A stretch of 64,000 nucleotides of DNA from Allobacillus halotolerans (GCF_018967645.1 NZ_JAHLZF010000003.1:124316-188315), one strand, 5' to 3'; positions 9,052 through 18,552 are shown, counted from the stretch's first letter. Notes: generated from the sequence alone by a model not told the origin. A program made the numbers and translations.

Positions 9052-9984
9052 CTAATTCCCCTCTTCCTTGTGCAGTTTAATCCGAGGGTCTAACAACCCG
9101 TATGCAATATCAACTAAAAATAAGGCGAACACGAGAAATGCACTATAAAAGACGGTTGTGCCCATAATGACCGGATAGTCCCGCTGGTTAATACTCTCGA
9201 CAAAATACTTACCCATTCCAGGAATCGCGAAGATTTTCTCAATGACAAAAGTTCCTGTCAGGATGCCCGCCAATAAGGTTCCCATAATTGTCACGACAGG
9301 CATTAATGCATTTTTAAGTGCGTGCTTTATGACGACTTTGTATGGGGCTAATCCTTTGGCACGTGCCATCTTAATGTAATCTTGCGTCAACACTTCCAAC
9401 ATGCTCGACCGTGTTAACCGGGCAATGATCGCCATTGGCCCAGTCGCTAATGCGAGTGTCGGAAGAATCATATGCATGGGAGATTGCCATGTAGCGACAG
9501 GGAAGAAACCTGCGTTTACGGCTAATTGTTGAATCAACAATGTCGCTAACACAAAGTTCGGAATGGAAATGCCGAGTACGGCGATCATCATCGCAAGGTA
9601 ATCGATGATTCCGTTATGACGCAAAGCGGCTAATACCCCTAAAATAATTCCAGAGACCAATGCTACTAAAATAGCGATGATTCCAAGCTCTGCTGAAATC
9701 GGAAATCCTCGTGCCAGTAAATCATTAACCGTATCATTCGGTTTTTTGATAGATGGTCCGAAGTCTAATGTTGCAATCGATTTTAAGTAAATAAAATATT
9801 GCACAATAGGAGGTTCGTCTAAATTAAAATGCCGTTCCAAATTCTCTTGGACCGCTTCATTGGAAGTTCTTTCTTCGTTAAACGGAGAACCTGGAATGGC
9901 GTTCATCAATACAAAAGTCAGTGTGGCGATAATCCAAATCGTTAAGATCATCATGAAAAATCGCTTGAGGATATAACGAATCAT
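9052..9984 (-). CDS. dppB: Dipeptide ABC transporter permease DppB
   Basis: 310 residues, DppB/OppB class: an N-terminal helix (MMILTIWIIATLTFVLMNAIPGSPF), a long extracellular loop carrying HFNLDEPPIVQYFIYL, then the five-helix permease domain with the EKIFAIPGMGKYF ATPase contact loop. It pairs with DppC. AGGAGG lies just upstream of the ATG, 11 bases after dppA. Confidence 0.94.
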   Translation of the reverse strand: MIRYILKRFFMMILTIWIIATLTFVLMNAIPGSPFNEERTSNEAVQENLERHFNLDEPPIVQYFIYLKSIATLDFGPSIKKPNDTVNDLLARGFPISAELGIIAILVALVSGIILGVLAALRHNGIIDYLAMMIAVLGISIPNFVLATLLIQQLAVNAGFFPVATWQSPMHMILPTLALATGPMAIIARLTRSSMLEVLTQDYIKMARAKGLAPYKVVIKHALKNALMPVVTIMGTLLAGILTGTFVIEKIFAIPGMGKYFVESINQRDYPVIMGTTVFYSAFLVFALFLVDIAYGLLDPRIKLHKEEGN

Positions 9985-9995
9985 AATTTAACCTC

Positions 9996-10820
9996 CTAGG
10001 AAAAGGTTGCTTGCATCGCTAATTCTGTCATGACAATCATCGCTCTGTAAGCTTCCAAAATATCTTTCGCTTCAAATTTAACGATGCAACTATTTGGTTC
10101 TATTGTTGTTCCTGGCATAAATGCCGCCAACTCTGCTTGTCCATAGTTCACAAATTCAATACGCAACGTTGGATTTTTCGGTGGTGTCAAAGGTTTGACT
10201 TGAAAACGATTGTTAATGGCTTCTTCTGTTTTTCTTTCCAGTAATTCACCTGCATTTTTTAATGATAGCGATTTCACAGCTGAGCGCGTAATACTCTCCT
10301 TAACGGCAGCAGTCGTTACGTGAGGAATTAATGCTTCCGCCTCGGCAGCAGCACGGTCGTCGCCACCAACTAAAAGTACTGGAACATCGTAATAACCGGC
10401 AACTAAGGCATTGAAGCCTAACTCTCCAATCTCCATATCGTCTATATAAAAATTACGAACACCAAAGATCATGGAATGCGACATGACACCTGGCTGGCCG
10501 GCACGTGCATGGTAACCAAGGAACATTGCCCCATCAAAGGATTCGTCAAGTCCTTGAACCATGGAATAAGGTTTTACACCTCCAGTGATTAAATCAGCTT
10601 CTGGATGAAGTTCGTCAATTAATAGATTATTCATTTTGGAATGGCTGTCATTGACTAAAAAAGACTGACACCCTTTTTCAAAAGCTTGCTCAACTACATG
10701 ATTAACTTCTTTTGTCATAATTTTTCTACTTCGTTCATAGTTATGTAATTGTGAATCGACAAACGTATGATCAGGCAATCCGGTAATACCTTCCATATCG
10801 ACTGATAAATAGAGCTTCAT
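9996..10820 (-). CDS. dppA: D-aminopeptidase DppA (family M55)
   Basis: 274 residues from the second of two close ATG codons. The one at 10820 is eight bases from GAGGTG, while the one at 10826 is only two bases away and adds two residues. The N-terminus MKLYLSVDMEGITGL carries the zinc-binding Asp-x-Glu (residues 8 and 10), and the VNDSHSKMNN and GYHARAG segments supply further M55 ligands. The length equals that known for the B. subtilis decameric zinc D-aminopeptidase, which removes N-terminal D-residues such as D-Ala from peptides. It is the first gene of the dpp-ykf operon. AbrB and CodY control this operon in B. subtilis; I see only a weak CodY-like stretch here. Confidence 0.94.
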   Translation of the reverse strand: MKLYLSVDMEGITGLPDHTFVDSQLHNYERSRKIMTKEVNHVVEQAFEKGCQSFLVNDSHSKMNNLLIDELHPEADLITGGVKPYSMVQGLDESFDGAMFLGYHARAGQPGVMSHSMIFGVRNFYIDDMEIGELGFNALVAGYYDVPVLLVGGDDRAAAEAEALIPHVTTAAVKESITRSAVKSLSLKNAGELLERKTEEAINNRFQVKPLTPPKNPTLRIEFVNYGQAELAAFMPGTTIEPNSCIVKFEAKDILEAYRAMIVMTELAMQATFS

Positions 10821-10866
10821 TTTCATTTCACCTCTTAAGATGTTTAAATTAATTTGATAATTAAAA

Positions 10867-10895
10867 ATATTACCACAAAATGTTGGTAAACACAA
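10867..10895 (-). promoter_or_regulatory. Putative SigA promoter of the dpp-ykf operon
   Basis: On the minus strand TTGTGT (10890-10895), 17-base spacer, TAATAT (10867-10872), about 47 bases before dppA. An A/T-rich stretch just downstream (about 10846-10860) matches the CodY consensus at only about 10 of 15 positions, too weak to call. Confidence 0.55.
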
Positions 10896-11041
10896 TGAGT
10901 CCATTGACATATTGTGTCAGTCATAACCGCGAACCAATTGTTTTTCTTTTCAAAGTCAATTTTCTTTTATACAATGAAAACATAAATAATTTAGAATATT
11001 TGTATGATAATGAATAATCAATTTAAACAAGAGGTGATCCG

Positions 11042-12757
11042 ATGAGTGAACAAGTGTTAAAAGCAGAGGCCGGACAACATAATTTAATGGACTATGCGGA
11101 GACGTATAATAATTTCGACTGGGAGGAAGCGAAAAAAGCATTCTCTTGGTATGAAACGGGCAAAGTGAATATGGCCTATGAAGCCATTGATCGCCATGCG
11201 GAAACGGCGGGAAAGAAAGACCAAGTGGCACTCTACTATGAGTCACCTGATCGAAAAGAATCTTATACATTTGATCAATTAAAGAAAATGAGTAACCAAT
11301 TTGCGAACGTTCTTCAAGAGCATGGGGTTCAGAAAGGTGACCGTGTGTTCATGTTTATGCCGAGATCCCCAGAGTTTTACGCGAGCTTTTTTGGGATCTT
11401 AAAAGTGGGAGCGGTTGCAGGCCCGTTATTCGAGGCATTTATGGAGCAAGCAGTGAAGGACCGTTTAGAGGATAGTGAAGCGAGTGTGCTTGTGACGACA
11501 CCCGATTTACTTGGTCGTGTACCTGAAAATGATTTGCCGAAATTAGAAAAGGTCGTATTGGTCGGTGAGAATGTAGAAGCCGATGGTCGCTATATTGATT
11601 ATCACGAAGAAATGAAGCAGGCAAGCGAAGAATTTGATATTGAGTGGGTAGACTTAGAAGATGGCTTGGTGCTTCATTATACTTCCGGTTCAACAGGGAA
11701 GCCAAAAGGTGTTTATCATGTGCATTATGCGATGATTCAGCATTATCAGACGGGAAAATGGGTGCTTGATCTACAAGATGGTGATGTGTATTGGTGTACC
11801 GCAGATCCAGGATGGGTAACCGGCACGAGTTATGGAATCTTTGCACCTTGGTTAAATGGGGTTACCAATGTGGTTGTCGGTGGACGCTTCAGTCCAGATG
11901 CTTGGTACGGTGCACTTGACCGTTATAATGTGACTGTTTGGTATTCAGCACCGACCGCATTTCGTAAGTTGATGAGTGCTGGGAAAGATGAGATTGAGAA
12001 GCATGATTTATCCAGCCTACGTCATATCATGAGTGTCGGAGAACCATTAAACCCAGAAGTCATTCACTGGGGAATGAAAGCGTTTGACTTACGGATCCAC
12101 GATACTTGGTGGATGACAGAAACCGGTGCACAGCTAATCTGTAACTATCCAACCGTTGATATTCGACCAGGATCAATGGGAAAACCAATTCCAGGTGTGA
12201 CAGCATCCATCGTCGATGATCAAGGAAATGAGTTGCCACCGAACCAAATGGGCAATTTAGCCATTAGAGAAGGTTGGCCGGCGATGATGCGTAAAATCTT
12301 GAATCGCCCTGAGAAATATCAAAGTTACTTTGTTAACGGATGGTATGTTTCTGGCGATAGTGCTTACCGGGACGAAGACGGTTACTTCTGGTTCCAAGGC
12401 CGTGTTGATGATGTCATTAATACGTCCGGTGAACGAGTCGGTCCGTTTGAAGTCGAAAGTAAGCTAATTGAACATGAAGCGGTCGCTGAAGCAGGTGTGA
12501 TCGGTAAACCGCATCCTGAACGAGGTGAAATCGTCAAAGCCTTTATTTCATTGAACGAGGGTTATGAAGAATCCGATGAATTATTGGAAGACATTCGCCA
12601 ATTCGTCAAAACAGGCTTGAGTGCTCATGCTGCGCCACGGGAAGTTGAAATCAGTAACAAGATTCCAAAAACCCGAAGCGGTAAAATCATGCGTCGTCTG
12701 TTGAAGGCACGTGAGCTCGGTTTACCTGAAGGGGATACGTCTACATTGGAATATTAA
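11042..12757 (+). CDS. acsA: Acetyl-CoA synthetase AcsA
   Basis: 571 residues, ANL-superfamily acyl-CoA synthetase. Phosphate loop YTSGSTGKPKG (213-223), aromatic motif DTWWMTETGAQ, hinge region YWFQGRVDDVINTSGERVGP, and the catalytic lysine in PKTRSGKIMRR (Lys548). That lysine corresponds to Lys549, which AcuA acetylates in B. subtilis AcsA. It converts acetate, ATP and CoA to acetyl-CoA for growth on acetate. It is monocistronic, divergent from dppA, with its own terminator. GAGGTG precedes the ATG. No acuABC genes are visible beside it. Confidence 0.93.
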   Translation: MSEQVLKAEAGQHNLMDYAETYNNFDWEEAKKAFSWYETGKVNMAYEAIDRHAETAGKKDQVALYYESPDRKESYTFDQLKKMSNQFANVLQEHGVQKGDRVFMFMPRSPEFYASFFGILKVGAVAGPLFEAFMEQAVKDRLEDSEASVLVTTPDLLGRVPENDLPKLEKVVLVGENVEADGRYIDYHEEMKQASEEFDIEWVDLEDGLVLHYTSGSTGKPKGVYHVHYAMIQHYQTGKWVLDLQDGDVYWCTADPGWVTGTSYGIFAPWLNGVTNVVVGGRFSPDAWYGALDRYNVTVWYSAPTAFRKLMSAGKDEIEKHDLSSLRHIMSVGEPLNPEVIHWGMKAFDLRIHDTWWMTETGAQLICNYPTVDIRPGSMGKPIPGVTASIVDDQGNELPPNQMGNLAIREGWPAMMRKILNRPEKYQSYFVNGWYVSGDSAYRDEDGYFWFQGRVDDVINTSGERVGPFEVESKLIEHEAVAEAGVIGKPHPERGEIVKAFISLNEGYEESDELLEDIRQFVKTGLSAHAAPREVEISNKIPKTRSGKIMRRLLKARELGLPEGDTSTLEY

Positions 12758-12767
12758 TTGATCAACG

Positions 12768-12806
12768 AAACCCACTTTAGGCTGAATATGCCTGAAGTGG
12801 GTTTTT
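12768..12806 (+). terminator. Terminator of acsA
   Basis: Arms AAACCCACTTTAGGC (12768-12782) and GCCTGAAGTGGGTTT (12790-12804), one wobble, followed by T residues. Confidence 0.85.
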
Positions 12807-12820
12807 ATTAGATGATCTAT

Positions 12821-12853
12821 AAAAAATAGAACTTCCGATGATTGGAAGTTCTA
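12821..12853 (-). terminator. Terminator of the SDR gene
   Basis: TAGAACTTCC (12827-12836) pairs perfectly with GGAAGTTCTA (12844-12853). Read on the minus strand the hairpin is followed by T6, so it ends the transcript of the dehydrogenase at 12993-13739. Confidence 0.8.
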
Positions 12854-12992
12854 ATGATTAATTATGTTCTTATTCCATTGATCTGGCTCCAATTCTGTCA
12901 CAACTTAGTGCAACAAGCGCGCTTATTGTTGTTTTATGTTTACGTTAAATTAAAACTTATAGAGCAGTGGTCAGGGAAAATTAAAACTCTGT

Positions 12993-13739
12993 TCAAGGGA
13001 GACTTAACTTAGTCGTTCTTCCGCCATCCACAGTATACACCTGGCCTGTGATAAACCCAGCTTCATCGGCTGCAAGAAATGCAACGAGCGCTGCTACTTC
13101 TTCGGGTGAACCTGTACGGCCAACTGGATGAATGCGTGCGATATCGCGTCGGAAAGCCTCTACATCTGAATGGTTTTCAATCATATCATTGTTTAACTCC
13201 GTGTCGATCCAACCAGGTGCCACGGCATTGCAACGAATGCCTTCATGACCATGGTCTACTGCCACCGAACGGGTCAGCCCATGAAGACCAGCTTTAGACG
13301 CACAATAAGCCGCATGCTGTGGATTGGCAGCTAGCCCCTCTGTCGATCCAGTATTGACTATACTACCTTTCGTTTGGCGCAGGTAAGGCAACGCTGCTCG
13401 AATCATCAGGAAAGGAGCTGTCAGATTCACGTTAAGATTACGCTGCCAATCCTCAACGCTCATCTCTTCAATCGATGATTCTTGCATCATACCGGCATTG
13501 TTGATCACTACATCGAGTTGGCCTGTTCGGGCGATGACTTCTTTAACGATTCGCTCTGGTGAATTTGGGTCCAAGAAATCTGCCTCAATCCAGTCAAACT
13601 CTTCATCCTTGCCGCGCTGTGCGGTAATTACAGTCGCTCCTTCGTCATGCAACCTGCGGGCGATAGCTCGTCCAATTCCCGAACGCCCACCTGTAACTAG
13701 TGCCACTTTTTTTTCAAAACGCTTTATTTGTTTTGTCAT
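12993..13739 (-). CDS. SDR family oxidoreductase
   Basis: 248 residues, classical short-chain dehydrogenase: cofactor loop TGGRSGIG (16-23), NNAG (80-83), catalytic Ser132, Tyr145 and Lys149 (YCASK). The C-terminal GFITGQVYTVDGGRTTKL is typical of the 3-oxoacyl-ACP reductase / glucose dehydrogenase-like group. There is an Arg after the cofactor strand (TAQRG), compatible with NADP(H). The substrate is unknown. It is a single gene with AAGGGGT before the ATG and a terminator after it. Confidence 0.88.
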   Translation of the reverse strand: MTKQIKRFEKKVALVTGGRSGIGRAIARRLHDEGATVITAQRGKDEEFDWIEADFLDPNSPERIVKEVIARTGQLDVVINNAGMMQESSIEEMSVEDWQRNLNVNLTAPFLMIRAALPYLRQTKGSIVNTGSTEGLAANPQHAAYCASKAGLHGLTRSVAVDHGHEGIRCNAVAPGWIDTELNNDMIENHSDVEAFRRDIARIHPVGRTGSPEEVAALVAFLAADEAGFITGQVYTVDGGRTTKLSLP

Positions 13740-13814
13740 TAATGTACCCCTTTCTTCAATAAATTGGCCCCATTATGAAACACCACTATGCCCGATTGTC
13801 GCCAGTGTATTCAG

Positions 13815-14204
13815 TTAATGTCTTTCAATAAGTATAAGATCATCGGAGGGTGTTAGATAATTTTTATTTCCTGTTGAAAAATCAGAACCATGACGTTTAA
13901 TTTCTGCATATTGAACAACTTTATCTTCATAAAGAAAAACTAATAAATATATATCATCTCGAAGAAAGATATTACTTTTATCATTAAATTTTGTTCCTAG
14001 CTGTTCTTCAATGCCTTTCTCTGTACTATATGGCGTGAAAAGAAATGCTTTATCCCAGTCTTCGTTAGTAAGTGATTGGATCTTGATCTCACTTTTATTT
14101 TCATCTTTCACAATCGAATGAATGGAATCCTCTAAATCGGCATTACGCTGATTACATCCTACCAATACAAGTAACAAAAGAATCAATACAGTTATCTTTT
14201 TCAA
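13815..14204 (-). CDS. Small predicted lipoprotein, unknown function
   Basis: 129 residues. A signal peptide with a leucine-rich core ends in the lipobox LVGC (Cys near residue 17), so the mature protein of about 113 residues should be anchored on the outer face of the membrane. I do not recognise the mature part, which is charged and has no repeated motifs. The start has no strong ribosome site (AAGGGG lies about 15 bases upstream). It is flanked by an SDR gene and the divergent permease. Confidence 0.65.
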   Translation of the reverse strand: MKKITVLILLLLVLVGCNQRNADLEDSIHSIVKDENKSEIKIQSLTNEDWDKAFLFTPYSTEKGIEEQLGTKFNDKSNIFLRDDIYLLVFLYEDKVVQYAEIKRHGSDFSTGNKNYLTPSDDLILIERH

Positions 14205-14456
14205 ATATATTCAAACCCCTTTTAAACCATTTGAACGTTTGCCGCATATAACAATCCAGTCCAATTTAGCCTGATTGTCGTTCGCCAATTCATTTCATTT
14301 TAGTTTATCACAGTTTATTGAATTTTAAATAAATTATTCAAGTCTTAATAGGCATAAAAACCAATTTTAACACCAAAAACCGTTGGATTCTGTCGATTAA
14401 AAGGAGTATGCTAATGAATAGAAACAAACGAAGTATGCAGTCAGGAGGAAGTTGTT

Positions 14457-15743
14457 TTGTTTTCGATTATTCAATGGTTTGTGTTTTTATTAGCGAATGC
14501 CGTCGCGATTCCCATCGTGATCGGTCCTTTATTCGATATGAGTTCAATAGAAGTCATGCAATTAATGCAACGGACATTCTTCATCATGGGTGTTGCTTGT
14601 TTTCTGCAAGGATGGATTGGTCATAAAATGCCGATCGTTGATGGTCCTGCAGGTATTTGGGTCAGTACATTTGCAGTTTTTGCAGGGACGATTTCAACTG
14701 CAACTGGCTCGGCTGAAAATTCATTACGATTACTCGAAATGGCCATGATTTTAACGGGCATTTTTTTAATGCTATTTGGTCTGTTCAAGATTTCCGGAAA
14801 AATTATCTCCATTTTCACCCCTCTTGTGACAGGTGTCTTTTTAACTTTATTGACTGTTCAACTGGGTGGCACGTTTCTGCAAGGAATGACGGGTGTTGCT
14901 GAATATGCTGTTATTCAAATTGATGCAACAATTGTTAGCTTTATCACATTTATTCTAGTGTTGGTATTGTCGTTGTTTTCACACGGGTGGAAGAAGAGTT
15001 ATGCTGTTTTGATCGGAATTGTAGTTGGATGGGTCGTATATGAACTTTTTATTGGGACAAGCTCCGAACGGCCGAATGGTCTGCAGACGATCTCGGCACC
15101 TGAATGGTTTGCTTGGGGAACGCCGATTTGGGATTGGAGTCTCATACCGATCGCACTCTTAACAGCTGTCATTTTACTTTCAAATATTGTCGCAGCGCTT
15201 TCTGCCGTTACAGATGTAAGAGAAGAAAAAGCGAGAGTTTCTTATGGGGATATGAACCGGTCTAGCTTTACATTAGGAGTAAACCATGGGATATCAGGAA
15301 TTTTCTCAGGTATTGCCGTCATTACTTTGGCCTCTTCAGCAGGGTTTTTAAAATTAACCGGTGAAAAAAGAATTCGACCATTCTTGATTGCTTCGGCTGT
15401 ACTAATATTAGCTTCCTTTTTTCCGAGCATGATTTATTACCTAGCACAAATTCCAGCTCCAATTGCGAATGCGGCCTTACTAGCTACTTTTGTTGAGTTG
15501 ATGGGCTTAGGAATTAAAAACTTATTTTCAAATCGATTGGATGACCGAAATACGACAATTATTACGGTTTCCTTATTAATCGGCTCAGGATTAATGTTCT
15601 TCCCAGCGGATAGTTTTTCAGGATTGTCTGATATGGTGCGACAAGTCGTCAGCAACGGGTTATTAGTCGGAACTGCTATCGCTGTTATTTTAGAGTTAAT
15701 TTGGAAAAGACCTGAACAGCCAGCCGAAATTAACGAAGCATAA
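14457..15743 (+). CDS. Nucleobase permease of the NCS2 (uracil/xanthine) family
   Basis: 428 residues, almost entirely hydrophobic, with about 12 predicted helices. The N-terminal half has the substrate-region motif (GPAGIWVSTFAVFAG) and the second half the NCS2-like segment SSAGFLKLTGEKRIRPF. It would import a purine or pyrimidine with a cation. The start is TTG at 14457, eight bases after AGGAGG; the ATG codons upstream are in other frames. I see no purine riboswitch in the 250 bases upstream. The substrate is undetermined. Confidence 0.78.
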   Translation: MFSIIQWFVFLLANAVAIPIVIGPLFDMSSIEVMQLMQRTFFIMGVACFLQGWIGHKMPIVDGPAGIWVSTFAVFAGTISTATGSAENSLRLLEMAMILTGIFLMLFGLFKISGKIISIFTPLVTGVFLTLLTVQLGGTFLQGMTGVAEYAVIQIDATIVSFITFILVLVLSLFSHGWKKSYAVLIGIVVGWVVYELFIGTSSERPNGLQTISAPEWFAWGTPIWDWSLIPIALLTAVILLSNIVAALSAVTDVREEKARVSYGDMNRSSFTLGVNHGISGIFSGIAVITLASSAGFLKLTGEKRIRPFLIASAVLILASFFPSMIYYLAQIPAPIANAALLATFVELMGLGIKNLFSNRLDDRNTTIITVSLLIGSGLMFFPADSFSGLSDMVRQVVSNGLLVGTAIAVILELIWKRPEQPAEINEA

Positions 15744-15828
15744 TCATCCGTGATGTTTGAGTAGATGCTCATGTGGGAAACTTGTTTAATGTAGGCATAA
15801 TCCTATATTTCAGAGGAGGATGTTTTAA

Positions 15829-16350
15829 ATGAGTAAAAAAATCGCATGTGTAATCACTGATTTATTCGAGGACATTGAATATACAGAGCCTGTAAATGCA
15901 TTTAAGGACGCAGGCCATGAAGTGGTAACGATTGAAAAAGAAAAAGGGAAAGTCGTACAAGGAAAACAAGGTGAAGCTGAAGTAGAAATCGATGCTTCCA
16001 TTGATGATGTGAAACCGGAAGACTTTGATGCATTGTTTATTCCAGGTGGATTTTCACCTGACCAATTACGTGCAGATGATCGATTTGTTGAATTCGTCAA
16101 ACCATTTATGGCGGATAAAGATAAACCAGTTTTAGCTATTTGCCACGGACCACAATTATTAATCACAGCGAAGACGTTAGAAGGTCGTATGGCAACAGGG
16201 TATAAATCCATCGCACAAGATATGATTTATGCTGGTGCTAATTTCAAAGATGAAGAAGTCGTCGTTTGTCATAACGATCTTGTTACAAGCCGTAATCCAA
16301 ACGATATTCCGGCATTCAACCGTGAATCGTTGAAGGTATTAAATGGCTAA
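15829..16350 (+). CDS. DJ-1/PfpI family protein (general stress protein 18-like)
   Basis: 173 residues of the type-1 glutamine-amidotransferase fold. The nucleophile elbow is AICHGP with Cys105 and His106, and an acidic residue near Glu18 completes the usual site. Close relatives are B. subtilis YfkM and YraA, which belong to the family of deglycase / glyoxalase-like stress proteins; the in vivo reaction is debated. GAGGAGG precedes the ATG. It is a single gene with its own terminator. Confidence 0.85.
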   Translation: MSKKIACVITDLFEDIEYTEPVNAFKDAGHEVVTIEKEKGKVVQGKQGEAEVEIDASIDDVKPEDFDALFIPGGFSPDQLRADDRFVEFVKPFMADKDKPVLAICHGPQLLITAKTLEGRMATGYKSIAQDMIYAGANFKDEEVVVCHNDLVTSRNPNDIPAFNRESLKVLNG

Positions 16351-16369
16351 TCATGAGTATCTTAAGTAG

Positions 16370-16398
16370 AGGTGTCCCATACGTGGGGCATCTTTATT
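16370..16398 (+). terminator. Terminator downstream of the PfpI-family gene
   Basis: Ten-base-pair hairpin AGGTGTCCCA (16370-16379) with TGGGGCATCT (16384-16393), two G-U pairs, tetraloop-like TACG, then T-rich sequence. Confidence 0.7.
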
Positions 16399-16432
16399 TA
16401 TACATACTCTTTTAAATAATGGGGTGAATTGA

Positions 16433-17197
16433 GTGATTGTAACGAAAACAGACCAGTTTTTTCGGTTGTTTACACAGCATGACCATGCAAAGGCAAGTGG
16501 AGAAATTGCAAAACATTGGCCGAGTGAATTATTTTTATCGGAACATTTACGAGAAGAAGTAGAATTTGCCATTGAACAACATGACCGGGCTTGGATTCCT
16601 TTGGATGATCAGCCGACATGGAACAAAGATAAACAAGAACCACATTCCTTTATGAATTACCCAAAAGAAGTGAAAGTTGAGCATTACCAAAAGGGTGTGG
16701 AAGAAGTACGAAACGAGTCGAAATATGCTGGCTTACTTTGCAGTCATCATTACTTATCGTTTTTTGATCATTCATCAAATGACCCAACCATCCAGCGCTA
16801 TATTTCCCAGGAAATAAAGAAAAATGAACGAATTAAAGAGGAACTTGGTGAACAATTTAATGAGCAAGCATTTGATTTTCACTTTCGTTTATTGCAGTTT
16901 TGTGACGATTTATCGTTATACTTCTGCCTGAATGAACCAGGAATCGACAAAGAGAATGAGACGGAAATGTTTAAACGTGGTTTTCGTCAACAATTCGAAG
17001 GTATAAAGGAAAAAATGGTGGCATATTGGGAGCAACCCGACTTCATTTTATTGAAAAGCGGACCATTTGCAGAAACATTTTCATTAGAAATTCCTTATAA
17101 GAAAATCTCAAAAGCTGAGATTGACCAACACGGATTGAAACAAGCGTATGAAGCGGCGAAAACGAAGATGAGAGAAGCAAAAATCGAATCCGAATAA
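16433..17197 (+). CDS. DUF3891 family protein
   Basis: 254 residues starting with GTG; GGGGTGA lies a few bases upstream. The N-terminus (MIVTKTD...FTQHDHAKASGEIAKHW) and later EQHDRAW and SHHYLSFF segments match, from memory, the DUF3891 family. Its conserved His and Asp residues suggest a metal-binding helical HD-like fold, but no function is established. There is no signal peptide. It converges with sleL on a shared terminator. Confidence 0.75.
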   Translation: MIVTKTDQFFRLFTQHDHAKASGEIAKHWPSELFLSEHLREEVEFAIEQHDRAWIPLDDQPTWNKDKQEPHSFMNYPKEVKVEHYQKGVEEVRNESKYAGLLCSHHYLSFFDHSSNDPTIQRYISQEIKKNERIKEELGEQFNEQAFDFHFRLLQFCDDLSLYFCLNEPGIDKENETEMFKRGFRQQFEGIKEKMVAYWEQPDFILLKSGPFAETFSLEIPYKKISKAEIDQHGLKQAYEAAKTKMREAKIESE

Positions 17198-17222
17198 CGG
17201 TGTTGTGAAACGTAAGCATAAA

Positions 17223-17257
17223 AAAGCATCCAGACTTTCATTCCATCTGGATGCTTT
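17223..17257. terminator. Bidirectional terminator between the DUF3891 gene and sleL
   Basis: Perfect 12-bp arms AAAGCATCCAGA (17223-17234) and TCTGGATGCTTT (17246-17257). A residues on the left and T residues within the right arm let it serve both converging genes. Confidence 0.85.
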
Positions 17258-17268
17258 AAAAGGTTTCT

Positions 17269-18552
17269 CTATCTGTATTTAACGATTGCAAACTGATCTT
17301 GAAGCAACAACCAATTTTGTGGGAAAGCCAATCCGAGCTTCCAATAACTAATGCCTCTGAGTTTCAATTCTCTGATTAAATCAAACTTTGCTTGAATCGA
17401 ACGAGCATCTTCAAACCAAACTACGTGTTCATTTCCTTCTACGTCCCAATAATTGAAAAACGGTGCCTGAGCCTCTTCATCGTATTGAATGGCCTGATTC
17501 ATCGAACGAGCTAGCTGTACAGCTTGATTTGGACTAAGTGCGCGGGCATATTCACCGCCAGGTTCATAAGGAAGCGTCCAATCATAACCATAGAGATTTT
17601 GCCCAAGTAAAATTTTCTCGGCAGGCATTTCGGTAAGAGCATATTCAACAACTGCACGAACGGGACCGATTGGACTGACAGCCATCGGCGGGCCACCACT
17701 GTATCCCCATTCGTAAGTCATTAACACGACCATATCAGCGATCTCGCCATGAGCTTTGTAATCGTGCGCCTCATACAATTGTCCAGGCTGGTCCGCCCTG
17801 TTTTTCGGTGCTAATGCCGTGGATAGTAATAAATGATTGGCATGTAACCGTTTTTTAGCTCGACGTAGAAAATCATTATAACTTTCCTTTAGTTCTGCAG
17901 GAAGGAATTCGAAATCAAAATGAACATCACGATAATTCATTTCCGTAGCTATTTGGATGATTTCATCTAACAGCGTTGTTTGGACCGTATTATCGGTTAA
18001 GATCAGTCGCCCTAACTCCTCACTAAAAGCTCCTTCCTCCAAATTTGATATAACCATCATTAAAGATGCCCCGTTTGCTTCGGCAATAGCAGGAAAATCA
18101 TCAATTGGTGGGGGATTCAATGTACCATCTCGATTGATCCGATAAGAAAACAGTGCCAAGTAAGTCAAGTACGGAGACTTTGAGCGAGCAGATTGTTGCA
18201 ACTTTTCACTGACTACACCGCCGAATGGTTCGATGTAAGCATTGGAAACAATCGGTCGCTCAGCAGGTTTGGGAACTGCCAGTACCTGCCCGATTTGAAG
18301 TGGCGCCTCCAAACTTAAGTCATTATAGGCAGCGAGTGTTTGGTAGGTTGTATTTAATTTTTGTGCGATCAGATATAAACTTTCACCTGGTTGAACAGTA
18401 TAAAAATCAATTGGAATCACTAATGCTTGCCCGACCACTAAGTCTTCTGGTTGGTCCAATTCATTCGCTTGAACAATCAAATCAACAGAGGTTTGATAAC
18501 GTTGAGAAAGTAAATAGACGGAGTCACCTCGAGAAACAGTATGGATGATCAA
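17269..18552 (-). CDS. sleL: Cortex-lytic N-acetylglucosaminidase SleL/YaaH
   Basis: 427 residues, the same length as B. subtilis YaaH. Two LysM peptidoglycan-binding modules (about 2-47 and 50-94) precede a GH18-like barrel (about 105-427). The catalytic strand is DVHFDFEF, with Asp213 and Glu215 as the DxE pair. In spores this enzyme cleaves cortex fragments containing muramic delta-lactam during germination. There is no signal peptide, which is normal for this spore-coat-associated enzyme made in the mother cell. It is divergent from tadA, the same local arrangement as in the sleL-tadA region of B. subtilis apart from intervening genes. Confidence 0.93.
   Translation of the reverse strand: MIIHTVSRGDSVYLLSQRYQTSVDLIVQANELDQPEDLVVGQALVIPIDFYTVQPGESLYLIAQKLNTTYQTLAAYNDLSLEAPLQIGQVLAVPKPAERPIVSNAYIEPFGGVVSEKLQQSARSKSPYLTYLALFSYRINRDGTLNPPPIDDFPAIAEANGASLMMVISNLEEGAFSEELGRLILTDNTVQTTLLDEIIQIATEMNYRDVHFDFEFLPAELKESYNDFLRRAKKRLHANHLLLSTALAPKNRADQPGQLYEAHDYKAHGEIADMVVLMTYEWGYSGGPPMAVSPIGPVRAVVEYALTEMPAEKILLGQNLYGYDWTLPYEPGGEYARALSPNQAVQLARSMNQAIQYDEEAQAPFFNYWDVEGNEHVVWFEDARSIQAKFDLIRELKLRGISYWKLGLAFPQNWLLLQDQFAIVKYR

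Noticed and set aside
14205-14456. Purine or guanine riboswitch before the nucleobase permease
   Set aside because: The conserved loop sequences of the aptamer are not present.
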